Below, piece by piece: positions 37,235-46,803 of a stretch of DNA of 64,000 nt. The position numbers and the translations under genes are program-made. The first letter of the stretch is position 1, and each line of letters starts with the position of its first letter. The notes beneath the pieces were generated by a model. That model worked only from the letters and a program-made list of their open reading frames with translations. It did not search any database and had not been told where the DNA came from. Source of the stretch: Thalassospira sp. MCCC 1A03138. Lineage in GTDB: Bacteria; Pseudomonadota; Alphaproteobacteria; Rhodospirillales; Thalassospiraceae. Where the stretch lies: NCBI RefSeq assembly GCF_002115785.1, contig NZ_JFJY01000012.1, forward strand, positions 59,006 to 123,005, in the 5' to 3' direction.

Positions 37235-37837
37235 TCAATCGGTGTAGATGTGGGTTTCAAGAAATTTTATCATCTCTGCTGTCGCCCATTCGGTCGGTCC
37301 GACAAGTCGACCAAGCTCGCGGCCGTTCCTGTCAATCAGAAGCGTCGTCGGTAAACCGGGGATACCCAGAGCCGTCGTGGTTTTCATGGTTGGATCGATG
37401 AAGAAGTCCAGATTCCGGATACCGATTTCGGTATAGAAATCCTGCACGACATCCACTCCGGCCCGGTCGATCGACAAGGCAACGACTTTGAACTCCGAAC
37501 TGCCGAGTTCGGCCTGCAGGGCATCCAGAGTCGGCATTTCCTCCCGGCATGGAACACACCAAGTAGCCCAGACATTCAGCAAGACGACCGTTCCCTCGAA
37601 ATCACTCAATGTCATGGGTTGACCTTCGACGTTTTCGAACCCGAACTCGGGAAGAGGCCGGGGAGCATCATGCATGACAAACGAGCGCTGTTGACTCTGC
37701 CTTACATTGTCCGCTGCCTGATCGGTGACATTCTTCTCGTTGCGTAACGAAACTATGGTCAATGTGGTAACAACCACCAGTATGATGCCAGCGGCAAACC
37801 CCACTTTCAGGTTCATATGCACTAAGAGGCTCTTCAT
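37235..37837 (-). CDS. TlpA-type thioredoxin
   Basis: 200 residues, anchored by an N-terminal helix. WATWCVPCREEMP is a redox-active C-x2-C, and the cis-proline LPTTLLIDRNG follows. Periplasmic reductant for copper sites or cytochrome c. Its gene overlaps the DsbE-like gene by four bases. Confidence 0.85.
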   Translation of the reverse strand: MKSLLVHMNLKVGFAAGIILVVVTTLTIVSLRNEKNVTDQAADNVRQSQQRSFVMHDAPRPLPEFGFENVEGQPMTLSDFEGTVVLLNVWATWCVPCREEMPTLDALQAELGSSEFKVVALSIDRAGVDVVQDFYTEIGIRNLDFFIDPTMKTTTALGIPGLPTTLLIDRNGRELGRLVGPTEWATAEMIKFLETHIYTD

Positions 37838-38439
37838 CGAGGTGCCTCCGCAGTTCCGGCACCTGAGGCCTCATTACGCAATTTTTCGACCCTTGGCAGA
37901 ATGGTCTCGGCCATCACTTTTTCCGTCACCGGCCCGACATGCTTGTATGCAATGTTCCCTTTCGCATCGACAACGAAGGTCTCGGGGACGCCATAGACGC
38001 CCCAGTCGATCGCCACACGTCCATTAATATCCGCGCCGGTTCTCGTATAGGGATCACCAAGACTATCGAGCCATTCTGCAGCGTCGTCAGGTTGATCCTT
38101 ATAGTTCAGGCCATGCAGTGGGACGGTGCCGTCGCGAGCCAGTTTCATAAACACGGGATGCTCTTCGCGACACGCAACACACCAGGAGGCAAAAACATTG
38201 ACCAGCGACACCTCACCTCTGATATCTGTACTCGACAAACCTTGTGTTCGACCTTTTACCGGTGGAAGGTCAAATTCCGGGACCTGTCTACCCAACAGGG
38301 CAGAGGGGAGTGTGTTGGGATCAAGAGTTAATCCCTTCGCTAGGGCCACACCCAATATCAATGCTATGCCAAGCGGTAAGAAATAGATCAGCCGGTTGAA
38401 CCGTTTCTGCGGGCGATGTTCTTTGGGGACTGCAATCAT
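37834..38439 (-). CDS. DsbE/CcmG-type thioredoxin
   Basis: 201 residues with an N-terminal anchor. FASWCVACREEHP is the active site; GVYGVPETFVVD matches CcmG/DsbE. In cytochrome c maturation it reduces apocytochrome haem-binding cysteines. It overlaps the cytochrome c gene upstream and the TlpA gene downstream, which points to a joint thiol-redox unit. Confidence 0.85.
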   Translation of the reverse strand: MIAVPKEHRPQKRFNRLIYFLPLGIALILGVALAKGLTLDPNTLPSALLGRQVPEFDLPPVKGRTQGLSSTDIRGEVSLVNVFASWCVACREEHPVFMKLARDGTVPLHGLNYKDQPDDAAEWLDSLGDPYTRTGADINGRVAIDWGVYGVPETFVVDAKGNIAYKHVGPVTEKVMAETILPRVEKLRNEASGAGTAEAPR

Positions 38440-38921
38440 CTCGCCCTCCCGTCTTTAAGATTGAGATTGTGCTGGAATTCGCGTTCTTCGTCCGACCAGA
38501 CACTCTTGATATAACCGAGTACCGCGATGATCTCCTCATCACTCAGCACATCCTCAAATGCAGGCATATCGCTCTCATACCCCGGCACGACAGCGCCAAC
38601 CCCGAACTTGGTGATCGCAAACAGTTCCTGATCGCTATGGCGCCATGTGTGGCCACTGGCATCGTGTGGCGGCGCGGGCATCCGCCCGGTGTCAAGGCGG
38701 CGCTTCCAGTTTTTCTGCCCCTCAAGATTTGAGCCATGACACGATGCGCAAAATTCAACATAGTCATCCTTGCCCAGTGCTATCTGTTCCGGAGTGAGCG
38801 GCTTTTCGAGAAAAGTCAGATTCTCGGGCTTCGCGCTGGCATCCATCACGCCGAACAACAAAGCCATGCCGACGCCAGCCATTAATCCGGTGACCATTGA
38901 TCCGGGCGATACCGCACTCAT
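38436..38921 (-). CDS. Class I cytochrome c
   Basis: 161 residues with an N-terminal signal or anchor. EFCASCHGSNLEG is the haem c site and SDMPAFEDVLSDEE provides the methionine ligand. A small electron carrier in the periplasm. It overlaps neighbours on both sides by four bases, suggesting tight co-expression with the thioredoxins. Confidence 0.9.
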   Translation of the reverse strand: MSAVSPGSMVTGLMAGVGMALLFGVMDASAKPENLTFLEKPLTPEQIALGKDDYVEFCASCHGSNLEGQKNWKRRLDTGRMPAPPHDASGHTWRHSDQELFAITKFGVGAVVPGYESDMPAFEDVLSDEEIIAVLGYIKSVWSDEEREFQHNLNLKDGRAR

Positions 38922-39076
38922 TTCCCGCCCCGAAGATATTTAAACAACGCGAGAACGCTCATGATCAGGATCGCAAGGATCAGAAGAAACACAAGACCGC
39001 CTCCTGCCATCATCAGCATCATCATCGGGCCACCCATCATCGAACCATCCATCATCTGTCCAAAACACTCATTCAT
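38918..39076 (-). CDS. Small Met-rich single-helix membrane protein
   Basis: 52 residues from ATG 39076. A Met-rich N-terminal stretch (GQMMDGSMMGGPMMMLMMAG) merges into one membrane helix and a short basic tail. It overlaps both flanking genes. Possibly a Cu(I)-binding membrane peptide; no family is recognised. Confidence 0.55.
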   Translation of the reverse strand: MNECFGQMMDGSMMGGPMMMLMMAGGGLVFLLILAILIMSVLALFKYLRGGK

Positions 39077-39557
39077 TGGCGTAAACGGCAATGCCGTCCT
39101 CTCCGAACGCATAGGTTTTCAGCGTCCCGGTTTTTTCACGTGCCATGCCCGGCGCATTTGGTGGCATGCCGGGCAGCGTGATACCCGTTATATCCGGGCG
39201 TTCATCAAGCATCCGTTCAATGATCTCGGCGGGAACCAGCCCGCTTACGACATATCCGTCAATCTCGGCCAAATGGCAGCCCAGCCCTTGCTCCGGGACA
39301 CCGGCGGCAACGGATCGCTTGTCGAAATCGCGATCATCGACACGGGTAACCTGATATCCATTGGTCTCAAGATATTCGCCATAGGCATCACAGCATCCGC
39401 AGTTCGGGTCCCGATAGATTGTGATCGATTTGCTTCTCTCACCAGCTACTGTCACGTTCGTTTGCGCCTCTCCTTTTCCCGGAGCAAACATTGTAAATGC
39501 AGCACTTCCGGCAACAGCCAGAATCGCAACACCTGTCACAATCACTAATTTTCTCAT
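39069..39557 (-). CDS. DUF411 metal-binding protein
   Basis: 162 residues from ATG 39557 (GGAGA upstream). After the signal peptide comes YRDPNCGCCDAYGEYL, the CxCC signature of DUF411 (CopG-like) proteins, and later GLGCHLAEIDGYVVSG. These proteins are periplasmic and accompany copper and silver resistance genes. It is part of the leftward copper cluster. Confidence 0.85.
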   Translation of the reverse strand: MRKLVIVTGVAILAVAGSAAFTMFAPGKGEAQTNVTVAGERSKSITIYRDPNCGCCDAYGEYLETNGYQVTRVDDRDFDKRSVAAGVPEQGLGCHLAEIDGYVVSGLVPAEIIERMLDERPDITGITLPGMPPNAPGMAREKTGTLKTYAFGEDGIAVYANE

Positions 39558-39571
39558 CTGTTTCTCCATCA

Positions 39572-40513
39572 TCATATGTTCGCAATGGCGGTCCACGTCC
39601 TGCCACCGTCTGGGCTTTGTAAAACCCCGTCGTTATTCACAATTACGAGATCATCAGCGCGTAGCGGATGAACCGCGAGTGCTGTTGCGATAACTTCTGA
39701 ACGCTTTAACCAGGTGACACCCGCATCCTGCGATTGCCAAATTCCGGATGGCAATCCGGCATAAAGTGTGGCCGGTCGCGATACCGCACTGACCAGCGCA
39801 CTCACAGGTTCACCCTCAGGTAAGGGTACTTTGGGAGTTGCCTGCTTTCCGGACGCAAGAGCATCCATGGCATCGCCCGGCTGAACATCCTGCCAACGGC
39901 AGAAACAATCCGGCACACGCGTTACACCGGTATCGGTTCCGGCATATAGCCAGATCCCACCCATTCCGGTTGCCAGATCGACTGAAGACAGTGCTGTCAG
40001 ATCTCGCTCGGCATTCGCTAACCATGGCCGGTCCATGACAAACACCCATGACTGACCAGCATCATCGCTCTGCCATAAGCCGTCACCGCGAATGGCGGCA
40101 TATATGGTATCTGGGTTTGTCGCCGCAGTTGTGATGGCAGTGACTGCCGCTTTTGGCAGTCCTTGCCCACGTACGTCCCAACTTTTCCCGCCATCTACAG
40201 ACAGAACAATCCTGCCGGTATCCAGACCACCAATAACTCGGCCCGGCCGTTCCGGATGTGTTGCAAGTGTGAGAATGGAACCTGCCGACATCTCCGGCAA
40301 TGTTATCCAGTTTCGATCCCTATCGCGATACAGAAGCAATGACCCGCGTGCAATAATCAGCGCATTGCTATCAAAAGCAATTGCACTGTTTGAGCTTTCA
40401 CTAACCGCGGCAAGGGTTGTTGCTGGCAACAGGTAGAGGCCAGCACATGTCACGAGACCGCGAAGCAGCGCACGTCTGGAAACAGAGCCCGCGACTATGG
40501 TATTTCTTTTCAT
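39572..40513 (-). CDS. Exported beta-propeller (BNR/YCF48-like) protein
   Basis: 313 residues from ATG 40513. The N-terminus has a Tat-like twin-arginine signal (SRRALLRGLV). Repeated Asp-box sequences (SVDGGKSWDV, SDDAGQSWVF, SQDAGVTWLK, SPDGGRTWTA) indicate a beta-propeller. CFCRW in the middle is unusual. It is the first gene of the leftward copper cluster. Its function is unknown; similar propellers assist photosystem or metalloenzyme assembly, so a role in copper enzyme assembly is a guess. Confidence 0.7.
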   Translation of the reverse strand: MKRNTIVAGSVSRRALLRGLVTCAGLYLLPATTLAAVSESSNSAIAFDSNALIIARGSLLLYRDRDRNWITLPEMSAGSILTLATHPERPGRVIGGLDTGRIVLSVDGGKSWDVRGQGLPKAAVTAITTAATNPDTIYAAIRGDGLWQSDDAGQSWVFVMDRPWLANAERDLTALSSVDLATGMGGIWLYAGTDTGVTRVPDCFCRWQDVQPGDAMDALASGKQATPKVPLPEGEPVSALVSAVSRPATLYAGLPSGIWQSQDAGVTWLKRSEVIATALAVHPLRADDLVIVNNDGVLQSPDGGRTWTAIANI

Positions 40514-40528
40514 ATGCAAGTTTCTCAA

Positions 40529-40878
40529 GGAGTTGGAGCATCAGAACGTAATCCGAATCCCGCTCACAATGATCCTATAAGGTTTGATCTTCAGAGGCCG
40601 GGCACCAGTAAAAGCGGGACGCTCAAGGCCGGGGCGGATTGCCGCCTGCTCGTTGAGTGAAGCTGAAGCTATGCTTTGGTGCATGTCGCGACTGCGCCAA
40701 GAAATACCGACCAAAGCCGACATTTTGGCACCCGTAGATCGGAAAACATGATTTCCAACCTTGTCTGAAGAAGCTGTAAGGCCCACAACAAAAATTGCGG
40801 GCACGAAGCATGTCATGAGAAATCGCGGTGATGCCCCATGACACTGATATCCTCAAACCAAAACGGATTAAGGAGATA
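40529..40878. other. Intergenic stretch before the BNR gene, possible gene remnant
   Basis: A 91-codon frame on the minus strand (40541-40816) ends RIIVSGIRITF, like the last beta strand of an outer-membrane protein, but it has no clear start or ribosome site. It may be the tail of a decayed gene. The promoter of the leftward copper cluster should also lie here. Confidence 0.35.
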
Positions 40879-41208
40879 TCAGTTCAGAGTGTTGGTTCTG
40901 GGAGGGAATGGATCGGGAGAGTTTGAGCGGCCGGTAAGGCTGCCTGTCGGCCCGAAATGCTCGACTGAGGCGAGTGCAGGTATTGCAACTTGTACAGGCG
41001 AAATTGCGATAGTTGATACCTGAGGGCACGCAATATCGCAGTCCGGCATGATGTCGCCGCTGCCAGAACAATCCTGACAATTGTCCATTGCCAATTCCGC
41101 CATCGGCATCCCGACCTCCATAACAGCAGCATTGACCGTCTGGAAACTTGTCCCGACGGCAAAAGCAGCTATCAAAAGTATGGTCAAAAACCTGATGCGA
41201 TTGAGCAT
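40879..41208 (-). CDS. Small exported protein with cysteine cluster
   Basis: 109 residues. A signal peptide (to about VNAA) is followed by MDNCQDCSGSGDIMPDCDIAC, four cysteines in twenty residues, and a proline-rich end. Similar short secreted proteins accompany copper resistance genes; the cysteine cluster may bind Cu(I). Divergent from the gene at 41600. Confidence 0.55.
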   Translation of the reverse strand: MLNRIRFLTILLIAAFAVGTSFQTVNAAVMEVGMPMAELAMDNCQDCSGSGDIMPDCDIACPQVSTIAISPVQVAIPALASVEHFGPTGSLTGRSNSPDPFPPRTNTLN

Positions 41209-41563
41209 GGTTTACTTCTATCCCAAGGATGCGATGCTGTCTATATCGAACTACAGTAAATCCTATTGCTGCACCTCTGTGCCCATATCCAGAGACTAGG
41301 AGAATTGTTGGGTTACGCAGCATTTAATAGGATTTGATTGTGCTTCATCTATAAATTGATTGTTAGCAAGTCATACCCGCAGATTAGTGAATAACTCAGC
41401 ACAACAGGTTGTTCATCTGTAGCGCATAACGTGATTTCATGGCGACGAATGCAGTAATCTATTGTTTTCACCTTGCTGATGGCTCAAGCAGCAGATGTAA
41501 ATTCGTGAAATAGTCTGTCTTTGCCACAATATTGCCACTTGACGAAACCGGGGGAGCCCGATA
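41209..41563. other. Divergent promoter region
   Basis: The region between two exported-protein genes has no coding frame. It must hold the promoter for the rightward copper operon (41600 onward). No MerR-type or CopR-type operator was recognised with confidence. Confidence 0.4.
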
Positions 41564-41599
41564 TTGCGTATGTTGCAATGCATCACTAAGGAACGTTCC

Positions 41600-41920
41600 G
41601 TGCGCATTCTTTCCTGCTTTCTTGCAATCGCGATAGCCATGACAGTTCTGCTGTCGGGGGTTGAGGGTGTGCAAGCAGGTTCGGGACATGGCCATGACAA
41701 TCATCACGGCGTCATGATCGATGTTTCTGATAGCTCGCAACATGATCGACGTGACATGCATGCGGATCTTTGCGGTATGGCGGTTTGCGGCCCGTTCGTT
41801 AAAGAAGTAGAAGGTGTTCTGTCTTCCAGCCCAACGGTGCTTGCGGTAACATACTGGTATCAGGACCTGACTTTGACTTCCGCAGGTTTGGACGTTAGAG
41901 CCAAGCCTCCGCGTTCCTGA
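41600..41920 (+). CDS. Small exported His-rich protein
   Basis: About 106 residues from GTG 41600 (AAGGA upstream; the frame is open from 41564). Signal peptide, then SGHGHDNHHGVMID, a His-rich loop, and ADLCGMAVCGPF with two cysteines. The C-terminus ends in PPRS, a tail common to several small secreted metal-locus proteins. It is the first gene of the rightward copper operon. It likely binds Cu, unproven. Confidence 0.55.
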   Translation: MRILSCFLAIAIAMTVLLSGVEGVQAGSGHGHDNHHGVMIDVSDSSQHDRRDMHADLCGMAVCGPFVKEVEGVLSSSPTVLAVTYWYQDLTLTSAGLDVRAKPPRS

Positions 41921-42074
41921 GATATTTCAGATTTTCCGAACATCCCTTTGCCTGGTTCAATCACTGTTCCTCGAATGAAACAGCGTTTTGCCTGAATTAC
42001 AGCAGCGCAGACTGTTGTCGTGATTGAACATGGGACGAGGGCCTTCTTACTGAATATCTATTAGGAGCATATAC

Positions 42075-42641
42075 ATGCCCAACTTCAAGAATTCCCTTAT
42101 GCGTCGCGTTAGCGTTTCAACCTTTATTCTTGGCGCGCTTGTCGGTCTTCAGTCACCTGCCTTTGCGGGTGCGGGTCATAGTGGCGGTCATAATGACGGT
42201 GCATCGGAAATCGGGGCACCAGGCGAGATATCTGATGTGCGGCGCACCATCAGAATCACGATGGAAGACAATTTTTACGACAAAGAGAAAATTATCGTCC
42301 GAGGTGGCGAAACAGTTCGTTTTCTGATCGAAAACAAGGGTGAATTCGTTCATGAATTCAACATTGGAACTGCAGCAATGCATGCAGATCATCAGGAAGA
42401 AATGATGATGATGATGGAACACGGAGCCCTTGAAGTAGACAAAATCAACATGGACATGATGGAAATGGACATGGGGAACGGTAAAACCATGAAGCACAAC
42501 GACCCGAATAGTGTGCTTTTGGAGCCGGGTGATTCTGCAGAGGTGATCTGGACTTTCCCCAAAGATGCGGAACTTGAGTACGCATGCAACGTGCCAGGCC
42601 ATTATGAAAGTGGCATGGTTGGGAAAGTACGCCTGCAGTAA
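42075..42641 (+). CDS. Cupredoxin-domain copper resistance protein (CopI-like)
   Basis: 188 residues with a signal peptide. The cupredoxin ligands are visible: HEFNIG (His), YACNVPGHYESGM (Cys, His, Met). A Met/His-rich insert (MHADHQEEMMMMMEHG) may bind additional Cu. It resembles CopI proteins that protect against periplasmic copper. It precedes copA by about 80 bases and has GGAG at the ribosome site. Confidence 0.85.
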   Translation: MPNFKNSLMRRVSVSTFILGALVGLQSPAFAGAGHSGGHNDGASEIGAPGEISDVRRTIRITMEDNFYDKEKIIVRGGETVRFLIENKGEFVHEFNIGTAAMHADHQEEMMMMMEHGALEVDKINMDMMEMDMGNGKTMKHNDPNSVLLEPGDSAEVIWTFPKDAELEYACNVPGHYESGMVGKVRLQ

Positions 42642-42719
42642 TCACTGCTTTTGGGGCTTGTGCCAGAGGGAAACCCTACCTATCCCCTCGGGCGCACCCG
42701 GCTCAAAGGATATCAAAAA

Positions 42720-44402
42720 ATGAACAAGTTTCTTGGTAGTGCCCTTCTCGGTGCGCTAAGCGTTATTGCTGTGTCATCAGTAGCGAACGCAGCAACATAT
42801 GACCTGTCAGTCGACTACGTAACAATCGACACAGGGGAAATGAAAACAAAAGCAATTGGCTATAACGGATCTTCGCCCGGCCCGACCTTGCGCCTGAGAG
42901 AAGGTGAAGAGGCCGTTATCAATGTGACTAATAATCTTGATGAAAGCACGTCCATTCACTGGCATGGTTTGATCCTCCCCTATCAGATGGATGGCGTACC
43001 TGAGATCAGTTTTCCGGGAATTGCTCCTGGTGAAACATTCACATATCGCATTCCAGTCTCGCAAAGCGGTACCTACTGGTTCCACAGCCATTCCGGTTTT
43101 CAGGAGCCGGACGGAGCGTATGGTTCGATCATTATCGAACCCAAAAAGCGAGAACCGTTCAAGTTCGACCGGGAGTATGTGGTTGTCCTGAAAGACAAGC
43201 ACCCGCATTCCGGCGCACGTATTTTGCGCAACCTCAAAATGATGCCCGATTATTATAATCGCAACCAACGCACCCTTGGCGATTTCATCAGTGATGTCTC
43301 TGAAAATGGCTTCGGTGCGACGTTGTCGGAACGTGGTGACTGGGGCAGCATGCGCATGATGCCGACCGACATCGAAGATGTTCAGGGATTTGTCGGTCTG
43401 ATCAACGGAAAGTCACCAGAGCAGAACTGGACAGGCCTGTTCAAGGCCAATGAACGTGTGCGCCTGCGCTTCATCAATGCATCTGCCATGACTTACTTCG
43501 ACGTCCGCATTCCGGGACTTGAAATGACTGTTGTGCAGGCCGACGGCAACAACGTTCAACCGGTCAAGGTTGATGAATTCCGCATTTCGGTTGCAGAAAC
43601 ATACGACGTGATTGTTCAGCCGACAGCTGAAAAGCCGTATGCAATCATGGCCGAATCAATGGGACGCTCGGGTTATGCATTCGGATCGTTGTCGCCGCAA
43701 GAAGGGTTGAAAGCTGAAATGCCAGCCAGACGCATGGACGCTCCGTTGCTGACAATGGCGGACATGGGAATGGATCACGGTAGCATGGCCGGAATGGATC
43801 ATTCTTCGATGGGCAGTGGTAACGAGAACGGTATGGCTGGAATGGACCATTCGAATATGGCCGGAATGGATCATTCTCAGATGGGAATGTCCAAAGATGA
43901 TCCCTTCTATGCCGCTGGAAGTGGTTTGACACCAAAAGCAGCCAATGGCGGAAAGTTCCTCTCCTATGCCGACCTGAAGGCACAGAAGCCTTTGTACCCT
44001 GAACGGCCTGCAACGCGTGAAATTGAACTGCGCCTTACCGGAAACATGGAACGCTATACGTGGTCAATCAATGGCGTCAAATATGAAGATGCAGAACCTA
44101 TCCGCTTGAAATATGGCGAACGGGTGCGCTTCAAGTTCGTCAATGAGACCATGATGTCACACCCGATGCATTTGCACGGGATGTGGTCAATCCTCGATAC
44201 TGGCAACGGTAAATGGGATCCGGTTAAACACACCATCAATATCAACCCTGGCATGACCGTTTATTCGGAAACCGAAGTTGATGCACCTGGGCAATGGGCT
44301 TTCCACTGTCACCTTAGCTATCACATGGCTTCTGGCATGTTCCGAAAAGTGGTTGTAGAGGGCGGTCCAGCCGTCGCGGCACTTGAGAATGGAGTTCAAT
44401 AA
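42720..44402 (+). CDS. Multicopper oxidase CopA/PcoA type
   Basis: 560 residues from ATG 42720 (AAAGGA upstream). The signal peptide is followed by three cupredoxin domains: HWHGLILP, WFHSHSGF, HPMHLHGMW and HCHLSYHMASGMF carry the type 1, 2 and 3 copper ligands. MDHxxM repeats in the middle (MDHGSMAGMDHSSMG and more) bind Cu(I). It oxidises Cu(I) in the periplasm. The gene overlaps none but is followed at two bases by copB, and this order is that of pco/cop operons. Confidence 0.9.
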   Translation: MNKFLGSALLGALSVIAVSSVANAATYDLSVDYVTIDTGEMKTKAIGYNGSSPGPTLRLREGEEAVINVTNNLDESTSIHWHGLILPYQMDGVPEISFPGIAPGETFTYRIPVSQSGTYWFHSHSGFQEPDGAYGSIIIEPKKREPFKFDREYVVVLKDKHPHSGARILRNLKMMPDYYNRNQRTLGDFISDVSENGFGATLSERGDWGSMRMMPTDIEDVQGFVGLINGKSPEQNWTGLFKANERVRLRFINASAMTYFDVRIPGLEMTVVQADGNNVQPVKVDEFRISVAETYDVIVQPTAEKPYAIMAESMGRSGYAFGSLSPQEGLKAEMPARRMDAPLLTMADMGMDHGSMAGMDHSSMGSGNENGMAGMDHSNMAGMDHSQMGMSKDDPFYAAGSGLTPKAANGGKFLSYADLKAQKPLYPERPATREIELRLTGNMERYTWSINGVKYEDAEPIRLKYGERVRFKFVNETMMSHPMHLHGMWSILDTGNGKWDPVKHTININPGMTVYSETEVDAPGQWAFHCHLSYHMASGMFRKVVVEGGPAVAALENGVQ

Positions 44403-44404
44403 CA

Positions 44405-45127
44405 ATGAAAACACTAACTTTGGCCGCGATTGGTGGTGGTGTTCTTTCCACGATCCTGTCCTTCTCGTTCACTGCCAAAGCAGACAATCACATCTTTTAT
44501 GGCATTCAAATGGAGCAGTTTGAATACCGCTCTGGTGACGAAGGGGAAAATCTTTTCGTTTGGGATGGTGATGCATTTGTTGGCACCGATGAACTGAAGT
44601 TACGTTGGCAAGGCGAAGGCGAGCGTGATCTCAAAAACGACCTTTACGAAAACTTCGAGAACAGACTGGTCCTGCAAACACCAATCAGCGACTTTTTCGA
44701 TGCCAAAGCCGGTATTCGTCTGGATACGCCAAGCACAACAGATCGTTGGTATGGAACCGTTGGAATCATGGGGCTTGCTCCTCAATGGTTTGAAGTCGAC
44801 GCTGATCTGTTTGTCAGCGAGACCGGAGACGGCAGTGCGCGGCTTGATGTTGAGTATGAAGGCTTGCTGACCAATCGTTTAATCCTCACACCTTCGCTTG
44901 AGCTGAATGCTGCGTTCTCTGACGATCGCGAGATTGAGGTCGGACGCGGGTTTTCAAGCGCAGAGATCGGACTGCGGCTTAGCTATGACCTCATCGACCG
45001 TGCCGTTGCACCGTATATCGGGGTTGCCTATGAGCGGAAACTCGGCAAAACCGCAGACTTTGCAAAAGATGACGGCGAAGATTACGAGGCAACTTACCTC
45101 GTAACCGGTCTCCGCCTTCTTTTCTAA
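44405..45127 (+). CDS. copB: Outer-membrane copper resistance protein CopB
   Basis: 240 residues with a signal peptide. The body consists of alternating beta strands typical of CopB/PcoB, ending in VTGLRLLF, the terminal aromatic strand for outer-membrane insertion. It works with the multicopper oxidase. It lacks the long Met-rich N-terminal region of PcoB, so it is a short variant. Confidence 0.85.
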   Translation: MKTLTLAAIGGGVLSTILSFSFTAKADNHIFYGIQMEQFEYRSGDEGENLFVWDGDAFVGTDELKLRWQGEGERDLKNDLYENFENRLVLQTPISDFFDAKAGIRLDTPSTTDRWYGTVGIMGLAPQWFEVDADLFVSETGDGSARLDVEYEGLLTNRLILTPSLELNAAFSDDREIEVGRGFSSAEIGLRLSYDLIDRAVAPYIGVAYERKLGKTADFAKDDGEDYEATYLVTGLRLLF

Positions 45128-45196
45128 GCATCACACGACAGGGAGGACTTTCCTCCCTGTCTGTTTTGCCGAACCTTCTCAAGGAACCTAACTACA

Positions 45197-46396
45197 ATGA
45201 TGGAAATCGTCCACGATATGGGGCATCGCTTGACGCACTACATATCAAGCGATGCACACTGGTGGGTTCATCTTGTATTCCATTTGGTGGTGTTTGGGGT
45301 GCCGGTTGCGCTAATTATTATTCTCAGCGCGACGGGATACAGGGCTTTAAGACGCCGCAGATCTGTTCTTGCGCAACAGGCTCAAAAGCCCTCGGCAAAG
45401 AGCGGAACAGCGCTCCTGCAGTACATATTCAGAGCTTCATGGAAGCGGCAGATAAAACTGGGGCTACTGGCGACGGCCTCTTTGCCGGCTCTTTACATGA
45501 GCCTCGAGCTTCCGAAGTTGATCATCAACAACGCCATTGAGTCAGGACATTTTCCAGTTACCTATTTAGGAATGGAGTTCTCTCAAACGATGGCTTTACT
45601 TACTCTCTGTCTGCTTTTTTTATTGGCGATTGGCGTGCATGGCTGGCTGAAATATCAGGTTAATTTGCAATCCGGTGCGCTGGCAGAACACATGTCACGC
45701 CGCCTACGGCTTGATATTTCAAAATTCAGCTTTCGAAAGCCATCCCCCAAAGGAGGGGAATTGATTCCGGTTATTGTGCAGGAGGTAGAGCCCGTAGCTG
45801 GATATGCTGCAGAGTCGATTGTGCTGCCTTTGTTACAAGGCGGTACATTCCTGACGATTCTGACTTTCATGCTCGTGCAAGATTTGGTTTTGGGCATCGC
45901 CGCAACCGCACTGTTGCCGCTTCAGATTTTTGTCATCCCCAGATTCCAGAAGAAAATTAATGCTTTGTCTCGAACGCGGCTGAAGGAAGTCAGAGTTCTC
46001 GGCGAGAAGATAGGGAACATCTCAAACGATAACCAGCCAGGTGCCCGGGATATTTACGGGTCATACAAGCGACTTCACGACCTTCGTCTCTCTATCCACA
46101 AGAACAAGTTCGTCATGAAGTCTTTAAACAATTTCATATCACAGATGACGCCCTTCTTCTTTTACACAATTGGAGGGTATCTGGTGATAAAAGGCGATCT
46201 CACGCTCGGGGCTCTAATCGCAGTATTAACTGCATACAAAGACATGGGCGCTCCGCTAAAAGAGCTCTTTCGCTACTATCAGGCGCAAGCCGATGCTCAC
46301 GTCAGATACTCCGAAATCAAACCTTACATCTCAAAGGAAATCAACAGTACGGACAACCGGCTTGCAGATGTAACGGTTCTGTCTGAAGTCGGTTAA
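45197..46396 (+). CDS. ABC-exporter-like membrane domain without ATPase
   Basis: 399 residues. After a helical N-terminus there are about six membrane helices with the ABC type-1 exporter fold. The end, APLKELFRYYQAQADAHVRYSEIKPYI, is the linker that normally leads to a nucleotide-binding domain. No Walker A, signature or Walker B motif follows and the frame ends. No ATPase gene lies nearby. It is either truncated, partnered with a distant ATPase, or has a new role in the copper operon. SD: AAGGA 11 bases upstream. Confidence 0.65.
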   Translation: MMEIVHDMGHRLTHYISSDAHWWVHLVFHLVVFGVPVALIIILSATGYRALRRRRSVLAQQAQKPSAKSGTALLQYIFRASWKRQIKLGLLATASLPALYMSLELPKLIINNAIESGHFPVTYLGMEFSQTMALLTLCLLFLLAIGVHGWLKYQVNLQSGALAEHMSRRLRLDISKFSFRKPSPKGGELIPVIVQEVEPVAGYAAESIVLPLLQGGTFLTILTFMLVQDLVLGIAATALLPLQIFVIPRFQKKINALSRTRLKEVRVLGEKIGNISNDNQPGARDIYGSYKRLHDLRLSIHKNKFVMKSLNNFISQMTPFFFYTIGGYLVIKGDLTLGALIAVLTAYKDMGAPLKELFRYYQAQADAHVRYSEIKPYISKEINSTDNRLADVTVLSEVG

Positions 46397-46485
46397 AAAA
46401 AACGTCCCCTTAATTGAGGTAGGTCAACGTAACTCGATATTTAAGGGCATAAGTGTTACGTTACTGCCCAAAGGAAGTTTGATCA

Positions 46486-46803
46486 ATGAATGCACAGCAA
46501 GCACTAATACGCGCCGTACTGATCCTGCTCGTCGGGATTAGCGCTATAATGCTTGCTCCCCATATTGCAGTCGCGTCGACTGGATCTTTTCCTGCGCATT
46601 CTGCAGAACTCAATGGTTTTGACGTTGAACACCAGCATGACCTGGCTTCGTGCTGCCCTCAGGTTTCTTGTCACTCCACATCAGCGGTCCTTACCGAGAT
46701 TATCCTACCGGTTTCCGAGTTTTCTCCTGTACAGAACGGGATAGAAGAAGTGTCCCTTCAGCCGGTATCTCGGTCATGGATTTTCCAGCCTCCCATATCC
46801 TGA
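46486..46803 (+). CDS. Small exported Cys/His protein
   Basis: 105 residues; signal peptide to about IAVAS. EHQHDLASCCPQVSCHS has three cysteines and three histidines, a plausible Cu site. It ends WIFQPPIS, like other short secreted proteins of metal loci. Located between the ABC-like gene and the YHS protein gene. Unrecognised family. Confidence 0.55.
   Translation: MNAQQALIRAVLILLVGISAIMLAPHIAVASTGSFPAHSAELNGFDVEHQHDLASCCPQVSCHSTSAVLTEIILPVSEFSPVQNGIEEVSLQPVSRSWIFQPPIS

Noticed and set aside
40541..40816. 91-codon frame with outer-membrane-like end
   Set aside because: No clear start or signal peptide; kept only as a possible remnant in the description of the intergenic stretch.
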